Positions 14,538-22,648 of a stretch of DNA of 64,000 nt are shown piece after piece. Every line of letters begins with the position of its first letter. Within the stretch, counting starts at the first letter, position 1. Both the position numbers and the translations under genes were made by a program. Source of the DNA: Curtobacterium sp. ZW137 (GTDB lineage Bacteria; Actinomycetota; Actinomycetes; Actinomycetales; Microbacteriaceae); assembly GCF_003762905.1 (NCBI RefSeq), contig NZ_RJKS01000002.1, positions 1-64,000 on the forward strand, written 5' to 3'. Below the pieces are notes generated by a model that saw only the letters and a program-made list of their open reading frames with translations, made no database searches and was not told the origin of the DNA.

Positions 14538-16781
14538 TCAGGTGACGTCGATGACCGTCAGGCGACGGGTGGGGCGCGTCATCGCGACGTAGACCGCCGC
14601 GGCGGCACGGGCTGCGTCGGCACCGACGCCGTCGGGGTCGACGAGCAGGACGCCGTCGAACTCCAGGCCCTTCGCGTCGGCCCCCGTCAGCACCGTCACC
14701 GAACCGGGACGAGGCGACCCGAGCGACCGGACGTCCACGTCGGCGCCCGCCAGTCGCTGCCGGACCGCCTCGACCTGCGCGTCCGGGACGATCACGCCCG
14801 TGGTCCCCGCACCGATGTGCTCGCGCTCGCGCACGACGGTCGCCGCGATGGCGTCGAGCACGCCGGCACGTGGCACCCGGAGGCGCACGACGGGGTCGCC
14901 GTCACGGACCGCCTGGTTCGCCGTCACCGTGAGCCCCGCGGCCGCGGCGAACTCGCCGGCGGCCTCGACGATGGAGCGCGGCGTGCGGTAGTTGACGGTG
15001 AGTTCCTCGACGCGGTGGTCGAGCGGGACCTGGGGCGCACGGCCACGACGGCGGCGTGCGAGCGCCCCGATGACGTCGTCCCACGTGCGGGCGGCGCCGG
15101 GCGACGAGCCCTGCGCCATGTCCCCGACGATCGTGAACGAGCGGAGCGGGTTGCGGCGGGCGAGCACACGCCACTGCATCGGCGAGAGCTCCTGCGCCTC
15201 GTCGACGACGATGTGGCCGTACGTCCACTCGCGGTCCTCGGCGGCACGCTCGGCCGTGGTGCGCGGGTCCCCGCCCTCGGCGAAGGCCCCGGCGACCTGC
15301 TCGGCGGAGACGATCCCCTCGACACCCATGTTCTCGATGGCCTGGCGGGCGTTCTCGATGTCGCGGTTCCGGCTGGCCTTCGCCTGCCGCTTCGCCGCGC
15401 CGCCCGTCGGGTCGAAGGTGCCGAGGAGTTCGGCGGCCTCGTCGAGGAGCGGGACGTCCTCGACGGTGAAGCCCGCACCACGCTCACGGGTGAGCAGCGC
15501 CCGGCGCTCCGGAGACCAGTTCGGGGTGAGCGACGCCAGCCAGTTCGGGCGGGCGTAGAGGTCCTCGATGAGCTTCTCCGCGGGCAGCGGGAGCCACGCG
15601 GTGTTCAGCAGCACGCGGGCGTCGTACGAGGACCGGATGTCCTCGCGGAGGACCTTGATGTCGGCGTCGTCCACCGTCGTGCCACGCTGGCGCAGCTGCT
15701 CGGCGAGGAGCTTCGTCATCGCGTCGAGCGCGGACTTGTTGAACGAGACGCGGGCGGCGTTGTGCGGCTTCCCACGGTCCTGCGCACGGTGCATCGCGTC
15801 GGCGACGAGCTGCGGCGGGACGACGAGCCGCTCACCCTCGACGTCGAGCGTGACGGACTCGGTCGGCACGACCTGGCGTGAGCGGACCGCACGGCGCAGC
15901 AGGTCGGCCATCTCCGCCGAGCCCTTCACCGCGGCGACGTCCCGGCGGTCGTGCCTCGCGGTGTCGATCCCCGGGTACAGCGATCCGAGGGACGCCATCA
16001 CGACGCCGGTCTCGCCGAGGGACGGCAGGACCTGCTCGATGTAGGTGAGGAACGCCGGCGACGGACCGACGACGAGCACGCCGGAGCCCCGGAGGCGCTC
16101 GCGGTAGGAGTAGAGCAGGTACGCGGCGCGGTGCAGCGCCACGGCGGTCTTGCCGGTGCCGGGACCGCCCTGCACGATGAGCACACCCTCGAGCGGGGAG
16201 CGGATGATGCGGTCCTGTTCGCCCTGGATCGTCGCGACGATGTCGGTCATCCGACCGGTGCGCTCCGCGGTGACGGCGGCGAGCAGTGCGCCCTCGCCCT
16301 GCAGGTGGGTGCGCTCGTCGTCGTAGAGGGTCGCGTCGAAGACCTCGTCCTCGACACCGACGACGCTACGGCCCTCGAGCGAGAGGTGGCGACGGGCGCG
16401 CATCCCCATCGGGTGCGCCGCGGTCGCCTGGTAGAAGGCGCTCGCACCGGGGACGCGCCAGTCCAGCAGGAGCGGGCGGTGCTCGGCGTCCCGCAGGCCG
16501 ACGCGGCCGATGTAGCGGAAGGCGTCCTCACCGGTGGGCGGGTCGGCGACCTCGAGCCGGCCGAAGACCAGACGGTCCCCGACACGCTCCAGCGTCTGGA
16601 TCGTGTCCTCGTAGAGCTTCGCGAACGCGTCGCGCTCACTGCGGCTCTGGTGGTTCCCGCCGACCGCCTGACGACGGGTCTCGGCGAGACGCTGCTCGGC
16701 CTCGGCTGTCAGTTCGTCGAGTCGGGCGAAGAGCCCGTCGACGTACGCACGCTCACGGTCGATCTCGGTCGGTTCGGACAC
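14538..16781 (-). CDS. helR: HelD/HelR-like RNA polymerase-recycling ATPase
   Basis: A 747-residue UvrD-like ATPase. A helical N-terminal arm (residues 1-75), rich in Glu and Arg, precedes the split superfamily 1 motor. Walker A is GGPGTGKTAV (residues 205-214). Walker B-type motifs are IVVDEAQELSPMQWR and IVGDMAQGSSPGA, and the C-terminal motif is AAAVYVAMTRPTRRL. Actinobacterial HelR displaces stalled RNA polymerase and can give rifamycin tolerance. I chose GTG at 16781 (VSEPTEIDRERAYVDG) since this matches HelR N-termini. The frame continues upstream without homology. A perfect 10-bp inverted repeat lies 13 bp upstream of the start. Confidence 0.85.
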   Translation of the reverse strand: MSEPTEIDRERAYVDGLFARLDELTAEAEQRLAETRRQAVGGNHQSRSERDAFAKLYEDTIQTLERVGDRLVFGRLEVADPPTGEDAFRYIGRVGLRDAEHRPLLLDWRVPGASAFYQATAAHPMGMRARRHLSLEGRSVVGVEDEVFDATLYDDERTHLQGEGALLAAVTAERTGRMTDIVATIQGEQDRIIRSPLEGVLIVQGGPGTGKTAVALHRAAYLLYSYRERLRGSGVLVVGPSPAFLTYIEQVLPSLGETGVVMASLGSLYPGIDTARHDRRDVAAVKGSAEMADLLRRAVRSRQVVPTESVTLDVEGERLVVPPQLVADAMHRAQDRGKPHNAARVSFNKSALDAMTKLLAEQLRQRGTTVDDADIKVLREDIRSSYDARVLLNTAWLPLPAEKLIEDLYARPNWLASLTPNWSPERRALLTRERGAGFTVEDVPLLDEAAELLGTFDPTGGAAKRQAKASRNRDIENARQAIENMGVEGIVSAEQVAGAFAEGGDPRTTAERAAEDREWTYGHIVVDEAQELSPMQWRVLARRNPLRSFTIVGDMAQGSSPGAARTWDDVIGALARRRRGRAPQVPLDHRVEELTVNYRTPRSIVEAAGEFAAAAGLTVTANQAVRDGDPVVRLRVPRAGVLDAIAATVVREREHIGAGTTGVIVPDAQVEAVRQRLAGADVDVRSLGSPRPGSVTVLTGADAKGLEFDGVLLVDPDGVGADAARAAAAVYVAMTRPTRRLTVIDVT

Positions 16782-16793
16782 ACGCCACCCTTC

Positions 16794-16826
16794 GGGACAG
16801 GGGTATCCAGTGTAGTCCCCTGTCCC
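16794..16826 (-). promoter_or_regulatory. Palindrome around the helR -10 region
   Basis: GGGACAGGGG (16794-16803) and CCCCTGTCCC (16817-16826) are perfect 10-bp arms. The 13 bp between them contain TACACT on the minus strand (16809-16814), a reasonable -10. A repressor bound here would block helR. It does not match the published rifamycin-associated element as I remember it. Confidence 0.5.
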
Positions 16827-16840
16827 TCCGGGCGATGCCG

Positions 16841-17695
16841 CTACATCTCTTCGTGCGTGTCCGGGTCGCCGTCCCACAGCCGTCCGCGCTCGAGGCCGGA
16901 GATCGCCGCGACCTCGTCCTCGGTCAGCGTGAACCCGAACACGTCGAGGTTCTCGCGCTGCCGGTCCGCGTCGCCGGACTTCGGCACCGGGATCGCACCG
17001 AGCTGGGTGTGCCAGCGGAGCACGACCTGCCCCGGGGTGACCCCGTGGGCGGCGGCCGCGGCGGTGATCGGCTGCTCGGTGAGGAGCTCCGAGCGCTTCG
17101 CGAGCGGGCTCCAACTCTCCGTGACGATGCCGAGGTCCTGGTGCACCTGACGGAGCGCACCCTGCGGGAAGTACGGGTGCAGTTCGACCTGGTTCACGGC
17201 CGGGGCGACCCCGGTCGCCTCGATGATCCGGTCGAGGTGCGCCGGCGTGAAGTTCGAGACGCCGATCGAGCGGACCTTGCCGCTGTCCCGGAGGTCGACG
17301 AACGCCTTCCAGGTGTCCACGAACTTGTCCACCGAGGGGTTCGGCCAGTGGATCAGGTAGAGGTCGACGTAGTCGAGGCCGAGGTTCCCCAGGGTCTCGT
17401 CGATCGACCGGTGCGCCTCGTCCCAGCCGTGGTGGCGACCCGGGAGCTTCGACGTGACGAAGAGCTCCTCGCGCGGCACGTCCGAGTCGCGCACGGCACG
17501 GCCGACCGCGTCCTCGTTGCCGTAGTTGAGCGCGGTGTCGAGCAGCCGGTAGCCGCTCGCGATCGCGGTGCCGATCGCCGCAGCGCCCTCGTCGCCGTCG
17601 AGCGAGTAGGTGCCGAGACCGAGGACGGGCATCTGGTGCCCGTCGTTCAGCTCGACGGTCGGAGCGGTCGGGACGCTCGGTTCGCCGGTCGGCAT
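16841..17695 (-). CDS. Aldo/keto reductase
   Basis: A 284-residue NADPH-dependent (beta/alpha)8 barrel oxidoreductase of the 2,5-diketo-D-gluconate reductase group (AKR5-like). The catalytic tetrad can be placed as D in LLDTALNYGNEDAVG, Y in the same segment, K in LFVTSKLPG and H in LYLIHWPNP. The cofactor-binding tail is IPVPKSGDADRQRENLDVFGF. The substrate is not predictable. The ATG overlaps the stop of the upstream FKBP gene as ATGA, so the two are translationally coupled. No promoter is seen between them. Confidence 0.93.
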   Translation of the reverse strand: MPTGEPSVPTAPTVELNDGHQMPVLGLGTYSLDGDEGAAAIGTAIASGYRLLDTALNYGNEDAVGRAVRDSDVPREELFVTSKLPGRHHGWDEAHRSIDETLGNLGLDYVDLYLIHWPNPSVDKFVDTWKAFVDLRDSGKVRSIGVSNFTPAHLDRIIEATGVAPAVNQVELHPYFPQGALRQVHQDLGIVTESWSPLAKRSELLTEQPITAAAAAHGVTPGQVVLRWHTQLGAIPVPKSGDADRQRENLDVFGFTLTEDEVAAISGLERGRLWDGDPDTHEEM

Positions 17696-18066
17696 CAGCG
17701 CACGCCCAGCAGGTCGATCACGAAGATCAGGGTCTTGCCGGAGAGGAAGTGGCCGCCGCCGGCCGGGCCGTAGGCGAGCTCCGGCGGGACGACGAGCTTG
17801 CGGCGCCCGCCGACCTTCATGCCGGGGATGCCCTCCTGCCAGCCGCGGACGAGCGCCGCGAGCGGGAAGTCGATCGGCTCGCCACGGTTCCAGGAGCTGT
17901 CGAACTCCTCACCGGTCTCGTACTCGACACCGGCGTAGTGCACCTTCACGGTCGAACCGGCGCTCGCTTCGTCGCCGGAACCCTCGACGATGTCGGTGAT
18001 GACGAGGTCGGTGGGCGCGGGGCCCTCGGGAGCGTCGAACTCGGGCTTGCTGTTCAGGTCAGTCAT
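17695..18066 (-). CDS. FKBP-type peptidyl-prolyl cis-trans isomerase
   Basis: A 123-residue single-domain FKBP that speeds proline isomerisation during folding. It shows VKVHYAGVEYETGEEFDSSW, LVRGWQEGIPGMKVGGRRKL and VVPPELAYGPAGGG, the usual FK506-pocket segments. It has no signal peptide or other domain, so it is cytosolic. It is translationally coupled to the aldo/keto reductase behind it and divergent from the MFS exporter, with 48 bp between the two start codons. Confidence 0.94.
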   Translation of the reverse strand: MTDLNSKPEFDAPEGPAPTDLVITDIVEGSGDEASAGSTVKVHYAGVEYETGEEFDSSWNRGEPIDFPLAALVRGWQEGIPGMKVGGRRKLVVPPELAYGPAGGGHFLSGKTLIFVIDLLGVR

Positions 18067-18114
18067 GCCGCAAGTCAACCAGAGACGGCGGACAGGCCCC
18101 AGAATGGTTCCACC

Positions 18115-19431
18115 GTGACACGATCCCCCCAGCAGCAACGCCGCCGTCTGTTCGCCGACCTCACCCCGCTCCGCCGCTCCCCCGCGTTCGCGCGGCTCTG
18201 GGCCGGCACCGCGATCGCCGGCATCGGCACGCAGATGACCACCGTCGCGGTCGGCCTCGAGGTGTACGAGATCACGCACTCCACCTTCGCCGTGGCCCTC
18301 GTCGGCGTGATCGCGCTGCTGCCGATGATCGTCGCCGGGCTCTACGGCGGGATGCTCGCCGACGCGTTCGACCGCCGGACGGTGGCACTGGTGTCGAGCA
18401 TCGTGGCGTGGGCCGCGGTCGCCCTGATCGCCACGCACTCCTGGCTCGGGCTGCACAGCGTCGCACTGCTCTACGTCCTCGCCACGGTCAACGCCGTGGC
18501 CGCGACCGTCAGCAACGCCTCCCGCTCGGCGATCGTCCCCCGCCTGGTCGGCACCGACCTCCTGCCCGCGGCGAGCGCCCTCGGCGGGATCGCGTCCGGG
18601 TTCCAGGTCACCGTCGGCCCCGCGATCGCCGGTGTCCTCATCGCGAGCGTCGGGTTCGCCCCGACCTACACGATCGACGTGGTGCTCTTCACGTTCGCGT
18701 TCGCCGGGGTGTTCACCCTGCCGCGGATGGCCGCCGACCACGACGCGCTCCGGCCGGGGCTCAGCTCGCTGATCGAGGGTGCCCGGTTCCTCCGGCGCTC
18801 GCGGAACATCACGATGACCTTCGTGCTCGACATCATCGCGATGACGTTCGGGCAGCCGCGCGTGCTCTTCCCCGCGATCGGCGCGCTCGTGATCGGCGGC
18901 GGGGCGATCACCGTCGGCACGCTGACCGCCGCGTACGCGATCGGGGCGCTCCTCTCGAGCGTGTTCTCCGGACCGCTCGGCCACGTCCGTCGCCAGGGCG
19001 AGGCCGTCGGCTGGGCCATCACCGCCTACGGCGCCGCGATCGCCGCGTTCGGCGTGGTCGTCGCGCTCGCGCACGTGCTCGGCGGTCGCGCCGGGGAGTC
19101 GTTCAGCACCGCGATCCTGCCGGCACTGGGCTTCGCTTCGCTGTTCCTGGCGCTCGCGGGCGGCGCCGACAACGTCAGCTCGGTGTTCCGCAACACGATC
19201 CTGCAGGCGGCGTCCCCGGACGGGATGCGCGGACGGTTGCAGGGGATCTTCATCGTCGTGGTCACGGGCGGCCCGCGCCTCGGCGACCTCTACGCCGGTC
19301 TCGCCGTCGCGGTCGGGTTCGCGTTCCCGCCGATCCTCGGCGGCATCGCGATCATCGGCCTCGTCGCGCTGCTCCTGCGACTCGTCCCCTCCTTCCGCCG
19401 CTACGACGCCCTGCACCCGCACGCGAACTGA
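18115..19431 (+). CDS. MFS transporter (EntS-like exporter)
   Basis: A 438-residue major facilitator protein with about 12 membrane helices. It starts with a cytoplasmic basic stretch (RSPQQQRRRLFADLTPLRRS) and carries GMLADAFDRRTV in loop 2-3, the MFS motif A region. The RLWAGTAIAGIGTQMT start and the NASRSAIVPRLV segment resemble the MFS_3/EntS exporters that secrete siderophores or drugs. The substrate is not predictable, and no siderophore genes are adjacent. The start is GTG at 18115, since the frame continues upstream only as the antisense of FKBP. Confidence 0.88.
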   Translation: MTRSPQQQRRRLFADLTPLRRSPAFARLWAGTAIAGIGTQMTTVAVGLEVYEITHSTFAVALVGVIALLPMIVAGLYGGMLADAFDRRTVALVSSIVAWAAVALIATHSWLGLHSVALLYVLATVNAVAATVSNASRSAIVPRLVGTDLLPAASALGGIASGFQVTVGPAIAGVLIASVGFAPTYTIDVVLFTFAFAGVFTLPRMAADHDALRPGLSSLIEGARFLRRSRNITMTFVLDIIAMTFGQPRVLFPAIGALVIGGGAITVGTLTAAYAIGALLSSVFSGPLGHVRRQGEAVGWAITAYGAAIAAFGVVVALAHVLGGRAGESFSTAILPALGFASLFLALAGGADNVSSVFRNTILQAASPDGMRGRLQGIFIVVVTGGPRLGDLYAGLAVAVGFAFPPILGGIAIIGLVALLLRLVPSFRRYDALHPHAN

Positions 19432-19447
19432 CGGGCGCACCACGCGC

Positions 19448-19463
19448 CGTGGTCGCGACCACG
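19448..19463. repeat. 16-bp perfect palindrome
   Basis: CGTGGTCGCGACCACG abuts the family 1 copy at 19465. The string CGCGACCACGACCGGACGGG here recurs at 4238-4257, so this flank belongs to the repeat family. Confidence 0.7.
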
Positions 19464-19464
19464 A

Positions 19465-19510
19465 CCGGACGGGAGGCGCGGTGCCAGCCCGACCCCGGCC
19501 TCCCGCCCGG
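19465..19510. repeat. Family 1 interspersed palindrome
   Basis: The left arm CCGGACGGGAGGC (19465-19477) and right arm GGCCTCCCGCCCGG (19497-19510) surround a GGTGCCAG core. It lies between the MFS and YihY genes, both on the plus strand, and may end the MFS transcript. Confidence 0.8.
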
Positions 19511-19554
19511 CACCGAACCGGCCCACCGCGCGCCGGGAGACGACAGGTGACCGG

Positions 19555-19560
19555 TAGATT
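19555..19560 (+). promoter_or_regulatory. -10 box for YihY/BrkB gene
   Basis: TAGATT ends 7 nt before the ATG at 19568, suggesting a leaderless message that starts at that ATG. Confidence 0.45.
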
Positions 19561-19567
19561 CATGTGC

Positions 19568-20647
19568 ATGCCGGAACGTGGGACGCGCGACCTCCAGCGG
19601 ACCGGGGTCCGCGCCGTCGCGCGTCGTACCTACCACTCGGTGATCCGGCACCGCGTCGTGGACGCCGCCGCGTCGCTGACGTTCTTCGCACTGCTGACCG
19701 TGTTCCCGACCGCGCTGACCGTCGTGTCCGGCCTGTCGATCGTGGACCGCCAGGGCGACAGCCTGTCGGACATCATCGAGATCCTCGGGTTCATCGTCCG
19801 CCCGGAGACCGCGGCGCACCTGGAACAGCCGCTCCGCCAGCTGCTGACCCTCGACAACCCGGGCCTCGGGTTCGCGATCGGGATGGTGCTGACCCTCTGG
19901 TCGCTCTCCGGCTACGCGACCGCGTTCGGCCGCGCGATGAACACCGCGTACGAGGTCGAGGAGGGACGCCGGATCTGGAAGTTCCGCAGCATGATGCTCC
20001 TCGTCACGCTGCTCGTCATGGCGGGCGGTGCGATCGCGATCGTCATCCTGCTCGGCACCCCGACGATCGCCGCGGCCGTGGTCTACCAGCTCGGCTGGGC
20101 GAACTGGATCGACGACCTCTGGAACATCGCGAAGTGGCCCGTGCTGGCGGTGGACCTCGTCGTGATGGTCGCGGTGCTGTACTACGCGACGCCGAACGTG
20201 AAGGCCCCGCAGCTCCGCTGGGTCTCCGCGGGCGCGGGCTTCGCCATCGGCACCTGGGCGATCGCGACGTTCGGCTTCGCGCTGTACGTGGAGACGATCG
20301 GCGGCGGCAACAAGGCGTACGGGTGGCTCGGCGGCGCGCTCCTGCTGCTCGTCTACCTCTACATCTCGAACTTCGTGCTCGTCGTCGGCGGCGAGCTCGA
20401 CTCCGAGGTGATCCGGATGCGGCAGCTCCTCGCCGGGATCGACGCGGACGAGGCGATCCGGTTGCCGCTCCGCGACGTGACCCGCAACTTCACGCTCGCC
20501 CGGTGGCGGGACGCCGACGTCGCGGCCGCGCACGCCGTCCGGACGGCGGCGCAGGAACTCCCGCGGGAGGAACCGCCCACGCCGCGCGAGGAGCACCTGC
20601 GCGACGTGGCCACGCAGGTGCGGGTCGGCGAGCCGCCGCTCCCCTGA
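19568..20647 (+). CDS. YihY/virulence factor BrkB family membrane protein
   Basis: A 359-residue integral membrane protein with about six helices. Family segments include DAAASLTFFALLTVFPTALTV, VLTLWSLSGYATAFGRAMN, VAVLYYATPNVK and GGALLLLVYLYISNFVLVVGGELDSE. The cytosolic C-terminal tail is charged (AAQELPREEPPTPREEHL). The family has been linked to envelope transport or tRNA-processing names in old annotations, and the true role is unknown. I place the start at ATG 19568 from the upstream -10 box. An ATG two codons earlier is possible. Confidence 0.88.
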   Translation: MPERGTRDLQRTGVRAVARRTYHSVIRHRVVDAAASLTFFALLTVFPTALTVVSGLSIVDRQGDSLSDIIEILGFIVRPETAAHLEQPLRQLLTLDNPGLGFAIGMVLTLWSLSGYATAFGRAMNTAYEVEEGRRIWKFRSMMLLVTLLVMAGGAIAIVILLGTPTIAAAVVYQLGWANWIDDLWNIAKWPVLAVDLVVMVAVLYYATPNVKAPQLRWVSAGAGFAIGTWAIATFGFALYVETIGGGNKAYGWLGGALLLLVYLYISNFVLVVGGELDSEVIRMRQLLAGIDADEAIRLPLRDVTRNFTLARWRDADVAAAHAVRTAAQELPREEPPTPREEHLRDVATQVRVGEPPLP

Positions 20648-20666
20648 GCGGTCGGCGTTCGGGCGT

Positions 20667-20717
20667 TGCGGCGCTCGGGCGCTGCCGCGCTGGGGAGGTG
20701 CGGCGCTCGGGCGCTGC
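20667..20717. repeat. Direct repeat between YihY and aspA
   Basis: TGCGGCGCTCGGGCGCTGC occurs at 20667-20685 and 20699-20717, between convergent genes. No hairpin typical of a terminator is evident apart from local GCGC pairing. Confidence 0.7.
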
Positions 20718-20722
20718 GGCGG

Positions 20723-22186
20723 TCAGCGCTTGCGGTTCGCCTCGGCGTCCAGCATCTCCTCGGTGATCACCGGGATCGCGCCCGTCGCGAGCTCGATGCC
20801 GGACAGCCGCGCCGGGCTCAGCACGCGCTGCACCTGGTCCTCGTCCATCAGTCCTGCGGCGGTGACGAGCGTCGAGATCGGCGTCGAGGTCGTCAGCGCC
20901 GTGTGCGCGATCGAGGCGGCGGCCGCGTAACCGATGTACGGCGTCAGGGCGGTGACGACACCGACGTTCGTGTCGACCTGCGCGGCGAGCTTGGCCTCGT
21001 TCGCCTCGATGCCGGTGATGCAGTGCTCCCGGAGCGTGGCGCAGCCCCTGGTCATCCACTGCAGCGACTGCATGATCGAGTGCGCGATGATCGGCTCGAA
21101 GGCGTTCAGCTGGAGCTGCCCGGCCTCGGCCGCCATCGTGACGGTGGTGTCCGCGCCGGCGACCGCGAACGCGATCTGGTTCACCACCTCCGGGATCACC
21201 GGGTTCACCTTGCCCGGCATGATCGACGACCCGGCCTGTCGCGCCGGGAGCGTGATCTCACCGAACCCGGCCTGCGGCCCGGACGCGAGGAGCCGGAGGT
21301 CATTGCAGATCTTCGAGAGCTTCGCGGCGCTGCGCTTCACCGTGCCGGAGAGGGTCATGAACGAGCCGGCGTCGCTCGTCGCCTCGATGAGGTCCGGCGC
21401 GGTGACGACGTCGATGCCGCTGGCGTCCTGCAGCTGCCGACGGACCTCGTCGCGGTACAGCGGGTCCGCGGTGATGCCGGTGCCGATCGCCGTCGCGCCG
21501 AGGTTCATCTCCGCGAGCAACGGCGTGACGCGGCGGAGCAGCACCGCGTCTTCCTGGATGGTGTGCGAGAAGCCGGTGAACTCCTGCCCGAGGGTCATCG
21601 GGACGGCGTCCTGTAGCTGGGTGCGCCCGACCTTCAGCACGTCGGCGAACGCGGCACCGCGCTCGGCGAAGGCCTCGGAGAGCTGCTCGAGCTGGTCGAT
21701 GAGCCGCCGGACACCGAAGATCATCGCGAGCTTCACGCTCGTCGGGTACGTGTCGTTCGTCGACTGGCTGCGGTTCACGTGGTCGATCGGGTGCAGGTAC
21801 GCGTAGTCGCCCTTCTCACGCCCGAGCAGCTCGAGGGCCCGGTTCGCGAGCACCTCGTTCGTGTTCATGTTCGTGCTGGTGCCGGCGCCGCCCTGGACGA
21901 CGTCGACCACGAACTGGTCACGGAGGGCACCGTCGCGGACTTCCTGCGCGGCACGGTCGATGGCGTCGGCGCGCTCCTCGTCGAGCACGCCGATGGCCTT
22001 GTTCGCACGGGCGGCGGCCTGCTTCACGGTGACGAGGGCCTCGATGAGGTCCGGGTACACCGCGATCGGGACGGACGTGATCGGGAAGTTCTCCAGCGCC
22101 CGGAGGGTGTTGATCCCCCAGTAGGCGTCCGCCGGCACCTCCCTCGAGCCCAGGGAATCGGTCTCGGTGCGGGTACCAGCACTCAC
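20723..22186 (-). CDS. aspA: Aspartate ammonia-lyase
   Basis: A 487-residue fumarase/aspartase superfamily enzyme that converts aspartate to fumarate and ammonia. The signature GSSIMPGKVNPVIPEVV contains the catalytic loop. VVQGGAGTSTNMNTNEVLANRA and DHVNRSQSTNDTYPTSVKLA form the other conserved regions. The latter fit aspartase, but fumarase is related enough that activity should not be taken as certain. I prefer GTG at 22186 because GAGGAGG sits 4-5 nt upstream, whereas ATG at 22210 lies before that SD. It is convergent with YihY. A family 1 palindrome lies upstream. Confidence 0.93.
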   Translation of the reverse strand: MSAGTRTETDSLGSREVPADAYWGINTLRALENFPITSVPIAVYPDLIEALVTVKQAAARANKAIGVLDEERADAIDRAAQEVRDGALRDQFVVDVVQGGAGTSTNMNTNEVLANRALELLGREKGDYAYLHPIDHVNRSQSTNDTYPTSVKLAMIFGVRRLIDQLEQLSEAFAERGAAFADVLKVGRTQLQDAVPMTLGQEFTGFSHTIQEDAVLLRRVTPLLAEMNLGATAIGTGITADPLYRDEVRRQLQDASGIDVVTAPDLIEATSDAGSFMTLSGTVKRSAAKLSKICNDLRLLASGPQAGFGEITLPARQAGSSIMPGKVNPVIPEVVNQIAFAVAGADTTVTMAAEAGQLQLNAFEPIIAHSIMQSLQWMTRGCATLREHCITGIEANEAKLAAQVDTNVGVVTALTPYIGYAAAASIAHTALTTSTPISTLVTAAGLMDEDQVQRVLSPARLSGIELATGAIPVITEEMLDAEANRKR

Positions 22187-22274
22187 GTGCGCCTCCTCGT
22201 CGTGGTTCACGTGACGAGGCTAGCCCAGTCCGTCTGGCCGGTCCGGGAGCGCGCGGTGCGCGACGCGGGTGGCG

Positions 22275-22320
22275 CCGGACGGGAGGCACGGGTCAGCACC
22301 GACCCGAGCCTCCCGTCCGG
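22275..22320. repeat. Family 1 interspersed palindrome
   Basis: The 20-nt arms 22275-22294 (CCGGACGGGAGGCACGGGTC) and 22301-22320 pair with one mismatch over a 6-nt loop. It sits between the stop of the 98-aa gene and the aspA start, on a common strand, where it could act as terminator. Confidence 0.88.
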
Positions 22321-22351
22321 TCCGGAACCGGCCCGGCGTCGACGGGACGTG

Positions 22352-22648
22352 TCAGTGGAACTGCGGGACGATCAGGTAGATGCCGTAGAGGACGACCGCA
22401 CCGCAGACCGCGAAGCACAGGACGGCGAGCGAGCGGAACGCCCGGACCGCGGCGGTCGCGCCCTGCGGGTTCGGGAACCCGACGGTCGCCGGGCCGATCG
22501 TGCCGTCGTCCTTCACGGTGAACTTGCCGGCGCGGGTGTCGGCGGCGCTCCAGAAGCGGAGGCCGACCGAGTACACGGCGACGACGAAGCACGAGGAGAC
22601 CACGGCGACGAGCGCCACGGTGACGAATGCGAGCCAGTCGATGCCCAT
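22352..22648 (-). CDS. Small membrane protein coupled to the phosphate transporter
   Basis: A 98-residue protein of unknown function with two predicted membrane helices (about residues 5-28 and 70-92) joined by a soluble loop containing KFTVKDDGTIGPATVGFPNP. Its ATG overlaps the stop of the PiT transporter as ATGA, so the two proteins should be made in a fixed ratio. It is not PhoU-like (PhoU is helical and soluble). A regulatory or stabilising subunit of the transporter is a reasonable inference. Confidence 0.78.
   Translation of the reverse strand: MGIDWLAFVTVALVAVVSSCFVVAVYSVGLRFWSAADTRAGKFTVKDDGTIGPATVGFPNPQGATAAVRAFRSLAVLCFAVCGAVVLYGIYLIVPQFH

Noticed and set aside
16782..16840. Rifamycin-associated element before helR
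   Set aside because: A palindrome is present, but it does not match the GGGGCTTGCGGCAAGG-type element as I remember it, so I list it only as an unknown operator.
20723..22186. Class II fumarase instead of aspartase
   Set aside because: The GSSIMPGKVNP loop is shared, but the STNMNTNEVLANRA and SQSTNDTYPTS segments and the N-terminus look more like aspartase. It is kept as aspA with some doubt.
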